The notes under the pieces are model-generated. The model made no database searches and had not been told where the DNA came from. It saw only the letters and a program-made list of their open reading frames with translations. DNA of 8,419 nucleotides from Candidatus Zixiibacteriota bacterium (GTDB taxonomy: Bacteria > Zixibacteria > MSB-5A5 > GN15 > FEB-12), in assembly GCA_018816665.1 (NCBI GenBank), contig JAHIVM010000133.1:1-8419 (forward strand), written 5' to 3'. The translations under genes were made by a program, and so were the position numbers. Positions 1 to 6,506 of this stretch are shown in pieces. How positions within the stretch are numbered: the stretch's first letter is position 1; every line of letters starts with the position of its first letter.

Positions 1-703
1 GCTCGGCGGTAACGTTGGCAATCACCGGACAGGACGGATCCTTGATCGTCACACCGGCCAGATGCTCGGACAGACCGGCCCGGGCGGACTCCATCAGCGG
101 CGAGTGAAATGCCCCGCCCACTTCCAGCATGACCGCGCGTTTGGCGCCGGCTTCTTTTGCCAGTTCGACTGCCCGGGCAACACCGTCGAGCGAGCCCGAC
201 AGCACAATCTGCGAATCGGAATTGTAGTTGGCGGGCACCACCACACCGGCAGCGGATGCCTGCTCACAGATGGCCCGGGCCTGTTCCGGCGACAATCCCA
301 TGGTCGCGGCCATGGTGCCGGGATTTTTCTGGCAGGCGTCTTCCATAAGCGTAGCCCGGCGCACCACGGCGCTGATGGCGTCTTCGTGAGTGAGGGCACC
401 GGCAACCGCAAGGGCGCCGTATTCACCGAGCGAATGACCGGCGGCAAAGTCACAGCGGCCGATCCGGTCCTCCAGAATCTTCAGAACGGCCAGCGAATGC
501 AACAGAATGGCCGGTTGCGTGAAGCGGGTCCGTTTCAACTCTTCAGTAGGACCTTCGAAAGACAGCCGGGCAATATCAGTACCCAGAGCATCGGAGGCAA
601 ATTCGTACATCCGGCGAACATCACCGGAATGATCGTACAGGTCTTTGGCCATGCCGACATACTGCGACGCCTGACCCGGAAAGAAGAAAACTGTTTTGCT
701 CAT
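1..703 (-). CDS. fabD: Malonyl-CoA:ACP transacylase FabD (partial, C-terminus beyond left edge)
   Basis: Moves the malonyl group from malonyl-CoA to acyl carrier protein, supplying the extender unit for type II fatty-acid synthesis in the cytoplasm. I translated this frame by hand from the ATG at 703-701. It gives 234 residues and stays open to the window edge, against about 310 for the family, so roughly the last 75 residues are missing. It starts MSKTVFFFPGQASQ, and this nucleophile-loop region carries Gln11. The catalytic serine is Ser91 in GHSLGEYGAL, the substrate-binding Arg is in VVRRATLM (115-116), and the catalytic His is His200 in GAFHSPLM. The GQAS motif replaces the commoner GQGS/GQGA, a mild variation. 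The start lies 4 bp after the fabH stop, with only a weak GTGG-type ribosome site, so translation is probably coupled to fabH. Family assignment is very secure; everything downstream is unseen, though fabG and acpP usually follow. Confidence 0.97.
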   Translation of the reverse strand, partial: MSKTVFFFPGQASQYVGMAKDLYDHSGDVRRMYEFASDALGTDIARLSFEGPTEELKRTRFTQPAILLHSLAVLKILEDRIGRCDFAAGHSLGEYGALAVAGALTHEDAISAVVRRATLMEDACQKNPGTMAATMGLSPEQARAICEQASAAGVVVPANYNSDSQIVLSGSLDGVARAVELAKEAGAKRAVMLEVGGAFHSPLMESARAGLSEHLAGVTIKDPSCPVIANVTAE

Positions 704-707
704 GCTT

Positions 708-1697
708 CTACCACTTAACTGCGGCGGCGCCCCAGATGAGTCCGCCGCCAAAGGCAACCATAACCACGTTGTCGCCCGGTTTCAGAAGGCCTTGCTGGCT
801 TGCTTCGTGCAGGGCAATCGGCACCGATGCCGCCGAGGTGTTTCCATACTCTTCGATATTCACAAAAACCCTGTCCCGATCGATCTTCAGTCTCTTGGCC
901 ACACCCTCGATGATGCGGATGTTGGCCTGATGCGGGACAAACAGAGTCACGTCGTCAGGCGTGAGGTTGGCATCCTCAATCACCTGGCGAGCCGCATTGG
1001 CCATTTCTTTTACTGCAACCTTAAACAGGTCCGCCCCGTTCATTCTGATTTTGTCAGACTTGTCAAACGGGTAGTCATCGGTGTACGGATACCGGGTACC
1101 GCCTACTTTGGTCCACAACAGCGGCCGCATCTTGCCGTCGGAACGCAGGAAGGTCGACAAAACCCCGGATCCGGTATCACAGGCTTCCACAACTACGGCC
1201 CCGGCACCATCGGCAAACAGCACACAGGTATTACGGTCGGACCAGTCGGTAATGGCCGACAGCTTTTCTGATCCCACAATAACTGCTTTTCTGGCTCGAC
1301 CGGTGCGGATAAACGAGTCGGCAATGGTCAAGCCGTTGATGAAGCCGGTACAGGCAGCCACGACATCAAACGCGACAGCATTCGGGAAACCGAGCATCTC
1401 CTGCAGGACACAGGCATTGGACGGCAGCCGGTAATCGGGCGTGACGGTCGCTGAGATAACCAGATCGATCTCTTCGTGCGACACGCCGGCACTCTCCATG
1501 GCGCCTTTCGCAGCCTCGGCCGCCATGTCGGCATTGCTCATGCTGTCTTCAGCGATATGGCGCTGCTTAATCCCGGTCCGAGAGACTATCCATTCATCGG
1601 ATGTGTCAACCAGCTTTTCCAGGTCAGCGTTGGTCATCACTCGAGGCGGGACATACGACCCCGTCCCGGTGATCCGGGCTCTTATTTCCTGACTCAT
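708..1697 (-). CDS. fabH: Beta-ketoacyl-ACP synthase III (FabH)
   Basis: Condenses an acyl-CoA primer (usually acetyl-CoA) with malonyl-ACP to start each fatty-acid chain. The 329-residue product has the full thiolase-fold layout and the Cys-His-Asn triad: Cys116 in VVAACTGF, His256 in FVPHQANIRI and Asn286 in EYGNTSAAS. The N-terminus (RARITGTGSYVPPRVMTNADLEKLV, positions 6-30) is conserved, and the C-terminal glycine loop reads GGGLIWGA, with Ile where Thr is more usual. The ATG at 1697 is the only start that keeps the conserved N-terminus. GGAAAG, 5-6 bases upstream, can serve as ribosome site. That start lies inside plsX, giving a 74-bp out-of-frame overlap, while fabD follows after 4 bp. 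Primer choice (acetyl or branched) cannot be read from this sequence alone. Confidence 0.98.
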   Translation of the reverse strand: MSQEIRARITGTGSYVPPRVMTNADLEKLVDTSDEWIVSRTGIKQRHIAEDSMSNADMAAEAAKGAMESAGVSHEEIDLVISATVTPDYRLPSNACVLQEMLGFPNAVAFDVVAACTGFINGLTIADSFIRTGRARKAVIVGSEKLSAITDWSDRNTCVLFADGAGAVVVEACDTGSGVLSTFLRSDGKMRPLLWTKVGGTRYPYTDDYPFDKSDKIRMNGADLFKVAVKEMANAARQVIEDANLTPDDVTLFVPHQANIRIIEGVAKRLKIDRDRVFVNIEEYGNTSAASVPIALHEASQQGLLKPGDNVVMVAFGGGLIWGAAAVKW

Positions 1698-2727
1698 TGT
1701 TCTTTCCGAAATGATTGGTTATCAACTCGTCGTGGATGCGCTTGTTGATTCGTTTCTCCGCCATACCGTGGGCCACCTGGACGGCATTGGCGATTGCCCT
1801 GGAGTTGGATGAACCATGGCAGATGATCACGATGCCGTTGACTCCGAGCAGCGGCGCACCGCCGGACTCGGCGTAGTCAAACGTGCTTTTCATCCGCTTG
1901 AGGAAGGGAAGGAGAAGCATCACACCGAAACGCGAAAATATGTTTGTCTGAATCTGGCGCTGAATGGCTCTTACCATCAGCGGCTGTATCGACTCCGCAA
2001 ACTTCAACAGAATATTGCCGGTGAAACCATCGGTGACGGCAACATCAACTGTCCCGGACAGGATGTCCCGGCCCTCGATATTGCCCACAAAATTGATATG
2101 CGAGTCATGCAACAGGCGGCTGGTGCTGAACACCAGTTCATTGCCTTTGCTGCGTTCTTCTCCAATGGATATCAGTCCCACCCGGGGGGCATCCAGGCTG
2201 AACACCACCGACGAATACACTGCTCCCATGACCGCAAACTGTGATAAATGAAGCGGTTTGCAGTCGGCATTGGCACCGGCGTCCAGAACGACGCACGGCT
2301 TGCCCGCGCTGGTGGGGAACATGGTGGTGATGGCCGGCCGGGCTACGCCCTTGATGCGGCCGAGTGTCAGCAGCGAGGTGGCCATGACAGCGCCGGTGTT
2401 ACCCGGCGACACAAAGGCTACCGCCTGCTTGCGCTTGAGTGCCTTGAGCCCGACCGCCACCGAGCTGTCGCGCATCCGTACGCCGTCGGTGGCCGATATG
2501 TGCATGGGGATTTCGGATTCGGCAGCGAGGACTTCAATATTGCCGGGGCAGTTTTCCACACCGGCAAGTATATTCTCGATGATGCCCTGATTGCCCACGA
2601 GAATCACGCACACGCTATCGCCCAGCTTGCGTGCCGCTTCCACGCCACCCATAATGATGGGCTCCGGACCTCGGTCCGCACCCATCACATCCAGGACGAT
2701 TGTGTGTGTGTCGCGGTTCGCTACCAT
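1624..2727 (-). CDS. plsX: Phosphate acyltransferase PlsX, with extended C-terminal tail
   Basis: Converts acyl-ACP and phosphate to acyl-phosphate, the acyl donor for PlsY in glycerolipid synthesis; a peripheral membrane enzyme. Recognisable blocks are VLDVMGADRGPEPI (11-24), AFVSPGNTGAVMA (104-116), LDAGANADCKP (148-158), VGLISIGEERSKGNEL (183-198), VTDGFTGNILLK (231-242) and GGAPLLGVNG (289-298). Asp13 and Asp18 lie in the first block, which reads GADRGP where many homologues have GGDxAP. The product is 367 residues, longer than the 330-345 typical of the family. The excess is a polar tail: residues 345-367 are encoded inside fabH in another frame. The ATG at 2727 is the only in-frame start after a TGA in the 44-bp gap from rpmF, and its ribosome site is weak. 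The conserved domain is intact, so the tail looks like loss of an earlier stop rather than a broken gene. Confidence 0.97.
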   Translation of the reverse strand: MVANRDTHTIVLDVMGADRGPEPIIMGGVEAARKLGDSVCVILVGNQGIIENILAGVENCPGNIEVLAAESEIPMHISATDGVRMRDSSVAVGLKALKRKQAVAFVSPGNTGAVMATSLLTLGRIKGVARPAITTMFPTSAGKPCVVLDAGANADCKPLHLSQFAVMGAVYSSVVFSLDAPRVGLISIGEERSKGNELVFSTSRLLHDSHINFVGNIEGRDILSGTVDVAVTDGFTGNILLKFAESIQPLMVRAIQRQIQTNIFSRFGVMLLLPFLKRMKSTFDYAESGGAPLLGVNGIVIICHGSSNSRAIANAVQVAHGMAEKRINKRIHDELITNHFGKNNESGNKSPDHRDGVVCPASSDDQR

Positions 2728-2771
2728 CCAATGTATCCAGAAGCGCGATCAGACCCTCGGGGCCAACCGGC

Positions 2772-2954
2772 TTACGCCTCCTGAACCGTTATTACCTGCC
2801 GGCCGTCGTATTGACCGCAACTCGGGCAGATATGATGATTCAGTCGAGCCTGTCCGCAATTCGAACATTTCACCACATTCGGTGCGGTGAGTTTCCAGTT
2901 GGTGCGACGTTTCCGTCCGCGCGTACGCGAATGTCTGCGTTTCGGTAGTGCCAT
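2772..2954 (-). CDS. rpmF: Large ribosomal subunit protein bL32
   Basis: Small basic protein of the 50S subunit. The 60-residue product begins MALPKRRHSRTRGRKRRTNW, the usual L32 N-terminus with a very basic rRNA-binding stretch. It then carries two CxxC pairs, Cys30/Cys33 (CSNC) and Cys43/Cys46 (CPSC), forming a zinc ribbon. This is therefore the zinc-binding (C+) form rather than a cysteine-less paralogue. The start is 4 bp after the yceD stop, and the ribosome site AAGGA overlaps the last codons of yceD, which points to coupled translation. The place between yceD and plsX is the conserved one in many bacteria, including E. coli. Confidence 0.98.
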   Translation of the reverse strand: MALPKRRHSRTRGRKRRTNWKLTAPNVVKCSNCGQARLNHHICPSCGQYDGRQVITVQEA

Positions 2955-2958
2955 TATC

Positions 2959-3498
2959 CTATTCCTTCTGAGAGGAATCTTCGTCCGACGGCAGGAGTTT
3001 CTTCAATCCTTCCCATCGGGGATCCATCTCCTCAGTCCTACAAGTACAAGTCTGCAAATTCAAATTTGTTCCGCATGAAGCGCACAGACCCTTGCAATCC
3101 TCCGAGCACACCGGCTTCAGAGACATCGCAAGAACCAGCGCCTGACGCACGGGTTCCCATATATTTACGCGCAGGTCGTTGCCTTCGCAGTAAAGATACT
3201 CTTCATCGTCAATCACGCGACCGTCTATGACCTCAATTTCGGACTCGCAAATGACAAAATCCGTCGGCCCCGACAGTTCATCGTCGAACTCGGCCAGACA
3301 TCGCACACACTCCAGTTTCACGCCGGCCGATACCTGTCCCTGACAGAAATATTCCTGGCTGGCGTGCTGAATTTCCAGGTGAACCGTGATCCAGTCCACA
3401 CTGAGAACACCGTCGTAAAACGGCTCTACTTCACCCTTGCCGACATTGACATCAACCTCGGCGGGGAAGTCATCCAGCTCCCGCAAGAAAAGATACAT
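2959..3498 (-). CDS. yceD: YceD family protein (DUF177), probably needed for 23S rRNA/ribosome accumulation
   Basis: A 179-residue acidic cytoplasmic protein of the DUF177/YceD family. Homologues in bacteria and plants are linked to 23S rRNA processing or accumulation, and the gene is nearly always beside rpmF; the exact biochemical role is not settled. Two cysteine clusters are visible: CVRC at 64-67 (LECVRCLAEF), and CSEDCKGLCASCG at 131-143 followed by CTC at 151-153. These match the family pattern and suggest metal binding. Residues 156-179 form a charged tail. The ATG at 3498 is preceded in frame by a TGA near 3533, so no longer start is possible, and no Shine-Dalgarno is visible. A strong-looking promoter ends just upstream (3507-3535), so this gene is probably first in a yceD-rpmF-plsX-fabH-fabD operon and may be translated from a nearly leaderless mRNA. 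Confidence 0.93.
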   Translation of the reverse strand: MYLFLRELDDFPAEVDVNVGKGEVEPFYDGVLSVDWITVHLEIQHASQEYFCQGQVSAGVKLECVRCLAEFDDELSGPTDFVICESEIEVIDGRVIDDEEYLYCEGNDLRVNIWEPVRQALVLAMSLKPVCSEDCKGLCASCGTNLNLQTCTCRTEEMDPRWEGLKKLLPSDEDSSQKE

Positions 3499-3506
3499 GG
3501 AGTACG

Positions 3507-3535
3507 ATGGTACGCAAAAGCACCCGGAAAGTCAA
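3507..3535 (-). promoter_or_regulatory. Predicted sigma70-type promoter for yceD-rpmF-plsX-fabH-fabD
   Basis: On the minus strand there is TTGACT (3535-3530, 5 of 6 to the -35 consensus), a spacer of exactly 17 bp, then TACCAT (3512-3507, 4 of 6 to the -10 consensus, keeping the key T1, A2 and T6). With the usual 6-7 base distance, transcription would begin near 3500, about two bases before the yceD ATG at 3498. This agrees with the absence of a Shine-Dalgarno there. It is a pattern match only, and the sigma-factor preferences of this organism are unknown. Confidence 0.55.
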
Positions 3536-3596
3536 GCGGAAATAAAGGGGTAAACATACTGTGAGACAACCGGTTACGACAACTCACCGGCGCTGA

Positions 3597-3646
3597 CCGG
3601 ACCTGCCGGACATGCCTCTCTGTTCCTGTCAACCCGGACAGTCCGG
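3597..3646. repeat. Cluster of CCGGAC/GTCCGG repeats with a 13-bp palindrome
   Basis: In the 167-bp gap between atpC and yceD the hexamer CCGGAC occurs three times on the plus strand (3597-3602, 3606-3611, 3634-3639), and once inverted as GTCCGG (3641-3646). The last two form a perfect palindrome around base 3640. A GGCGCC at 3645-3650 and GGCGC near 3590 allow alternative longer pairings. No T-rich stretch follows, so this is not a classic terminator. It could be an operator, an RNA fold ending or protecting the atp transcript, or chance in a GC-rich spacer. Confidence 0.4.
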
Positions 3647-3651
3647 CGCCC

Positions 3652-3666
3652 GCCGCCGACGGCGGC
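3652..3666 (-). other. Short GC hairpin at the atpC stop codon
   Basis: GCCGCC (3652-3657) and GGCGGC (3661-3666) form a perfect 6-bp stem with a 3-base loop. It begins at the last base of the atpC TAG stop in the direction of transcription. No U-tract follows, so it may stabilise the 3' end or assist factor-dependent termination of the atp operon rather than act as an intrinsic terminator. Confidence 0.4.
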
Positions 3667-4067
3667 TAGTGAGTTTCCTCGTACAACTTGATCCGGTTGG
3701 TCGCGCGATCCAGGGCAGCACGAGCCTCAACCAGCTCTTCGCCCGACCGAGCATCCTTCAGATCCTGCCAGGCCTTCTTGCGAGCGGCCCTGGCCCGATC
3801 AATATCAATCGAGTCCGTTTCCTCAGCGGCGTCGGCCAGCAAAGTTGCGACATTGCCCGACACCTCGAGAAAGCCGCCGGAAACTGCCAGCAGTCTCACC
3901 TGATCCTCGGCATCGCGAAACTCGATTTTGCCGGGGTTCAGCGCCGTGATCAACGGAGCATGATTGGACAGGACGCCCAGGTACCCCTCGGTACCCGGGA
4001 CGACCAGAGATTTAACGTCCGCCTCAAAGAAAATCTTCTCCGGCGTTACGATGGACAGTCTAAACAT
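3666..4067 (-). CDS. atpC: F1 ATP synthase epsilon subunit
   Basis: Part of the central stalk of F1; it binds gamma and the c-ring and can inhibit ATP hydrolysis. The 133-residue product has both family domains: an N-terminal beta-sandwich (about 1-84, with VVPGTEGYLGVLSNHAPLIT at 22-41 as signature) and a C-terminal helical hairpin (about 88-133). At the domain border lies IDIDRA (87-92). It fits the I/L-D-x-x-R-A pattern that binds ATP in some bacterial epsilon subunits, so nucleotide-sensing control is possible but inferred. The ATG is 2 bp after the atpD stop, and its AAGAG ribosome site lies within the end of atpD, so translation is almost certainly coupled. It appears to be the last gene of the atp operon. 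Confidence 0.97.
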   Translation of the reverse strand: MFRLSIVTPEKIFFEADVKSLVVPGTEGYLGVLSNHAPLITALNPGKIEFRDAEDQVRLLAVSGGFLEVSGNVATLLADAAEETDSIDIDRARAARKKAWQDLKDARSGEELVEARAALDRATNRIKLYEETH

Positions 4068-4069
4068 AA

Positions 4070-5476
4070 TCAGCTCTTCGACCGCTCGTAGTTTTCCAGC
4101 ACTTCGTCGAGACCACCCACCATATAGAAGAACTGCTCCGGAATGTGATCCAGTTTGCCGGAGACGAGTTCCGTAAAGCCCTTGATGGTGTCTTCGACCT
4201 TCACGTACTTGCCGGGTTTACCGGTAAACGCCTCAGCCACGAAAAACGGCTGGGACAGGAATCGCTGCACCTTACGAGCGCGGTTGACGATCTTGCGATC
4301 GTCTTCCGACAACTCATCGATACCCAGAATCGCGATGATATCCTGCAGGTCTTTGTAGCGCTGCAGAACTTCCTGCGTCTGACGGGCAATATTGTAATGG
4401 TCCTGACCGACAATGTGCGGATCCAGAATACGTGAGGTGGAATCCAGCGGATCCACAGCGGGGTAAATACCCAGCTCAGCGATCTGGCGCGAGAGCACGG
4501 TCATGGCGTCCAGGTGAGCAAAGGTGGTCGCCGGGGCCGGGTCGGTCAAGTCGTCCGCAGGCACGTAAATGGCCTGTACGGAGGTGATCGATCCGGACTT
4601 GGTGGAGCAAATACGTTCCTGCAAGCCACCCATTTCCGTACCCAGGGTCGGCTGGTATCCCACGGCCGACGGCATACGACCGAGCAGCGCGGATACTTCA
4701 GAACCGGCCTGTACAAAACGGAAGATATTGTCAACGAACAGGAGTACGTCCTGGCCCTGTTCATCGCGGAAGTATTCCGCCATGGTCAGGCCGGACAGGG
4801 CCACCCGAAGACGGGCACCGGGCGGTTCGTTCATCTGACCGAACACCAGCGCGGTTTTGGCGAGTACACCGGACTCTTTCATCTCAAGCCAGAGATCGTT
4901 ACCCTCACGAGTACGTTCTCCCACGCCGGAGAAAATCGAGTAACCGCCGTGCTCGGTGGCGATGTTGTGGATCAGCTCCTGAATAATAACGGTTTTGCCA
5001 ACACCGGCGCCGCCGAACAACCCGACCTTACCGCCTTTGGAGTACGGTTCGAGCAGGTCCAGTACCTTGATGCCGGTCTCAAACATTTCAACCTCGGTAA
5101 CCTGATCCTCAAAGGATGGAGCAGCGCGGTGAATCGGCAGGCGCGGGGAGTCGGCGGGAATATCACCGATATTGTCCAGCGTTTCGCCGAGCAGGTTGAA
5201 GAGACGTCCCAGGGAGTTTTCGCCCACGGGGACACTGATGGGCGCGCCGGTATCGACAGCGCTCATGCCACGCACCAGACCGTCGGTGGAGGCCAGCGCC
5301 ACGCATCGGACGATATTATCGCCCAGGTGCATAGCTACTTCGACCGTTAGATCACTATTGGTCTCAGTATTTTTGATCTTGATCGCATTCAGGATATCCG
5401 GCAATGCTTCGGCCGGAAATTCGCAGTCGACCGTGGGGCCGATCACCTGAACAATCTTACCAATGTTTTCCGCCAT
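4070..5476 (-). CDS. atpD: F1 ATP synthase beta subunit (catalytic)
   Basis: Carries the three catalytic sites of the rotary ATP synthase at the inner membrane. The 468-residue length is normal. Visible motifs are the Walker A loop GGAGVGKT (155-162, with Lys161 and Thr162), the catalytic Glu187 in GVGERTREGND, Walker B LLFVDN (245-250) with Asp249, the ALLGRMPSAVGYQPTL stretch (263-278), and the lever motif DELSEDD (387-393), a conservative variant of DELSEED. The start is supported by a GAGG ribosome site 8 bases upstream (5485-5488) and by the conserved N-terminus GKIVQVIGPTVDCEF. It is 60 bp from atpG and 2 bp from atpC, giving the usual gamma-beta-epsilon order. Confidence 0.99.
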   Translation of the reverse strand: MAENIGKIVQVIGPTVDCEFPAEALPDILNAIKIKNTETNSDLTVEVAMHLGDNIVRCVALASTDGLVRGMSAVDTGAPISVPVGENSLGRLFNLLGETLDNIGDIPADSPRLPIHRAAPSFEDQVTEVEMFETGIKVLDLLEPYSKGGKVGLFGGAGVGKTVIIQELIHNIATEHGGYSIFSGVGERTREGNDLWLEMKESGVLAKTALVFGQMNEPPGARLRVALSGLTMAEYFRDEQGQDVLLFVDNIFRFVQAGSEVSALLGRMPSAVGYQPTLGTEMGGLQERICSTKSGSITSVQAIYVPADDLTDPAPATTFAHLDAMTVLSRQIAELGIYPAVDPLDSTSRILDPHIVGQDHYNIARQTQEVLQRYKDLQDIIAILGIDELSEDDRKIVNRARKVQRFLSQPFFVAEAFTGKPGKYVKVEDTIKGFTELVSGKLDHIPEQFFYMVGGLDEVLENYERSKS

Positions 5477-5521
5477 GAATCAAACCTCGGTATATCAAAC
5501 AATCACTTTTTTCACACTATG

Positions 5522-5539
5522 TGATCACCGGAGTGATCA
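5522..5539. repeat. Inverted repeat at the atpG stop / atpD leader
   Basis: TGATCAC (5522-5528) and GTGATCA (5533-5539) make a perfect 7-bp stem with a 4-base loop, overlapping the atpG stop codon. A second, overlapping arrangement, TCACA-CTA-TGTGA (5512-5524), could compete with it. There is no U-run, so it is not an intrinsic terminator. It may influence the relative amounts of gamma and beta, or be incidental. Confidence 0.4.
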
Positions 5540-6406
5540 ACCCTTGAGAGCATCGGCACCGGAAACGACTTCCAGCAGTTCCTTCGTAATTTGTGCCTGT
5601 CGAGCTTTATTGTAATCGAGGGTGAGATTCTCAACCATCTCACCGGCGTTGTTGGTAGCATTGCCCATCGCCATCATGCGGCTGCCGTGTTCGGAAGCCA
5701 GTGATTCCACCAGAGCCGTTATCATTTTGGTGTTTGCGTACGAGGGCATCAGCGCGGAATAGATATGCCTGGAATCCGGCTCAAAAATATAGTCAGACAC
5801 AGCGCCGTGCTCATCCTCGGAAACCTCGGGACGAGCCACCGGCAGATATTTTTCCATGGTGATACGGTACTTCACCATGTTGATGAACCGCGTGTAGATG
5901 AACGTAATTTCATCGGTGTCGCCGCTGACGAACCGTCCGGTCAGCATGGCCGCGATTTCGCGAGCCCGACCGTAGTCCATCACGCCGCCCCAGTCGCCGT
6001 AAAAGGCGAGGATATTTTTGTCGCGGCGACGGTAGTAGTCGTTGGTTCGCTTGCCTATCAGCACGAGCTCGTTATCGGTGTCCCGGTGCTCCGCCAGCCA
6101 GGCATCAGCTTTGCGCATGACTAGGGAATTAAACGATCCGCACAGGCCGCGATCGGAGGCAATGACGACCAGGGTACGTTTTTTGATCGGCCGCTCTTCA
6201 AAATACGGATGCGAGATTTCACCGGTGGATCCGGCCGCCAGATGGCTCAGCATCTCATCCAGTTTCTGCGCGTACGGCTTGGCCTGTTCCACGCGCTGCT
6301 GCGCCCGTCGCAGCTTGGCGGCCGCAACCATTTCCATCGCTTTCGTGATGCGCTTGGTTGACTTGACCGATCTGATTCGCTTTTTGACTTCTCGAAGTGT
6401 CGCCAT
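5537..6406 (-). CDS. atpG: F1 ATP synthase gamma subunit
   Basis: The rotating central shaft of F1, coupling c-ring rotation to conformational change in beta. The 289-residue product shows the family pattern. An N-terminal helix begins MATLREVKKRIRSVKSTKRI and runs through KAMEMVAAAKLRRAQ (22-36). The Rossmann-like core has SDRGLCGSFN (84-93), and the C-terminal helix carries SEHGSRMMAMGNATNNA (238-254) and ends near KELLEVVSGADAL. The N- and C-terminal helices form the coiled coil inside the alpha/beta ring. The ATG at 6406 fits the conserved N-terminus exactly. The ribosome site is poor. Upstream is not atpA, as usual, but a 100-bp spacer with two hairpins and then an outer-membrane protein gene. 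atpD follows after 60 bp. Confidence 0.98.
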   Translation of the reverse strand: MATLREVKKRIRSVKSTKRITKAMEMVAAAKLRRAQQRVEQAKPYAQKLDEMLSHLAAGSTGEISHPYFEERPIKKRTLVVIASDRGLCGSFNSLVMRKADAWLAEHRDTDNELVLIGKRTNDYYRRRDKNILAFYGDWGGVMDYGRAREIAAMLTGRFVSGDTDEITFIYTRFINMVKYRITMEKYLPVARPEVSEDEHGAVSDYIFEPDSRHIYSALMPSYANTKMITALVESLASEHGSRMMAMGNATNNAGEMVENLTLDYNKARQAQITKELLEVVSGADALKG

Positions 6407-6439
6407 TATCTGCTACGTGTTTGTGTTCCGTACCCTTGC

Positions 6440-6455
6440 CGCTCCCTGTGGAGCG
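6440..6455 (-). other. Hairpin 2 between barrel gene and atpG
   Basis: CGCTCC (6440-6445) and GGAGCG (6450-6455) form a perfect 6-bp stem with a 4-base loop. It lies 34 bases before the atpG start and about 12 bases after the larger hairpin in the direction of transcription. The downstream sequence is A-rich rather than U-rich on the transcript, so termination here is unlikely by the intrinsic route. Confidence 0.45.
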
Positions 6456-6467
6456 ACGTTATCAGGA

Positions 6468-6493
6468 TGAGCCGCCGTGTTACCGGCGGCTCA
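6468..6493 (-). other. Strong GC hairpin after the barrel gene
   Basis: TGAGCCGCCG (6468-6477) and CGGCGGCTCA (6484-6493) form a perfect 10-bp stem with a 6-base loop, 13 bases after the barrel gene's stop. No U-tract follows on the minus-strand transcript. It is the strongest hairpin in the window. Likely roles are protecting the 3' end of an upstream mRNA fragment, partial attenuation, or factor-dependent termination between the barrel gene and atpG; the sequence cannot decide among these. Confidence 0.6.
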
Positions 6494-6506
6494 CGAATAA
6501 TCGACT

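Noticed and set aside
62..718. 218-codon plus-strand open frame opposite fabD
   Set aside because: Antisense to the clear FabD frame, with Gly/His/Arg-rich low-information composition typical of a shadow frame.
1816..2784. Plus-strand open frames opposite plsX (including 1816-2244 and 2248-2784)
   Set aside because: Shadows of the conserved PlsX reading frame; no family resemblance.
3426..3632. 68-codon minus-strand frame overlapping the yceD start
   Set aside because: It overlaps yceD in another frame, has no recognisable motif, and its region is better explained by the promoter and repeats.
3627..3632. Perfect TTGACA on the minus strand as another promoter -35 box
   Set aside because: The sequence 16-18 bp downstream is GC-rich (CCGGCA region) and offers no plausible -10 box.
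4514..5350. 278-codon open frame on the plus strand opposite atpD
   Set aside because: It lies wholly antisense to a fully conserved beta subunit, has no recognisable domain and no ribosome site I can support; long antisense frames are expected in GC-rich coding DNA.
6407..6506. Intrinsic terminator between the barrel gene and atpG
   Set aside because: The hairpins are strong but neither is followed by a run of U on the transcript, and atpG downstream has no visible promoter of its own.
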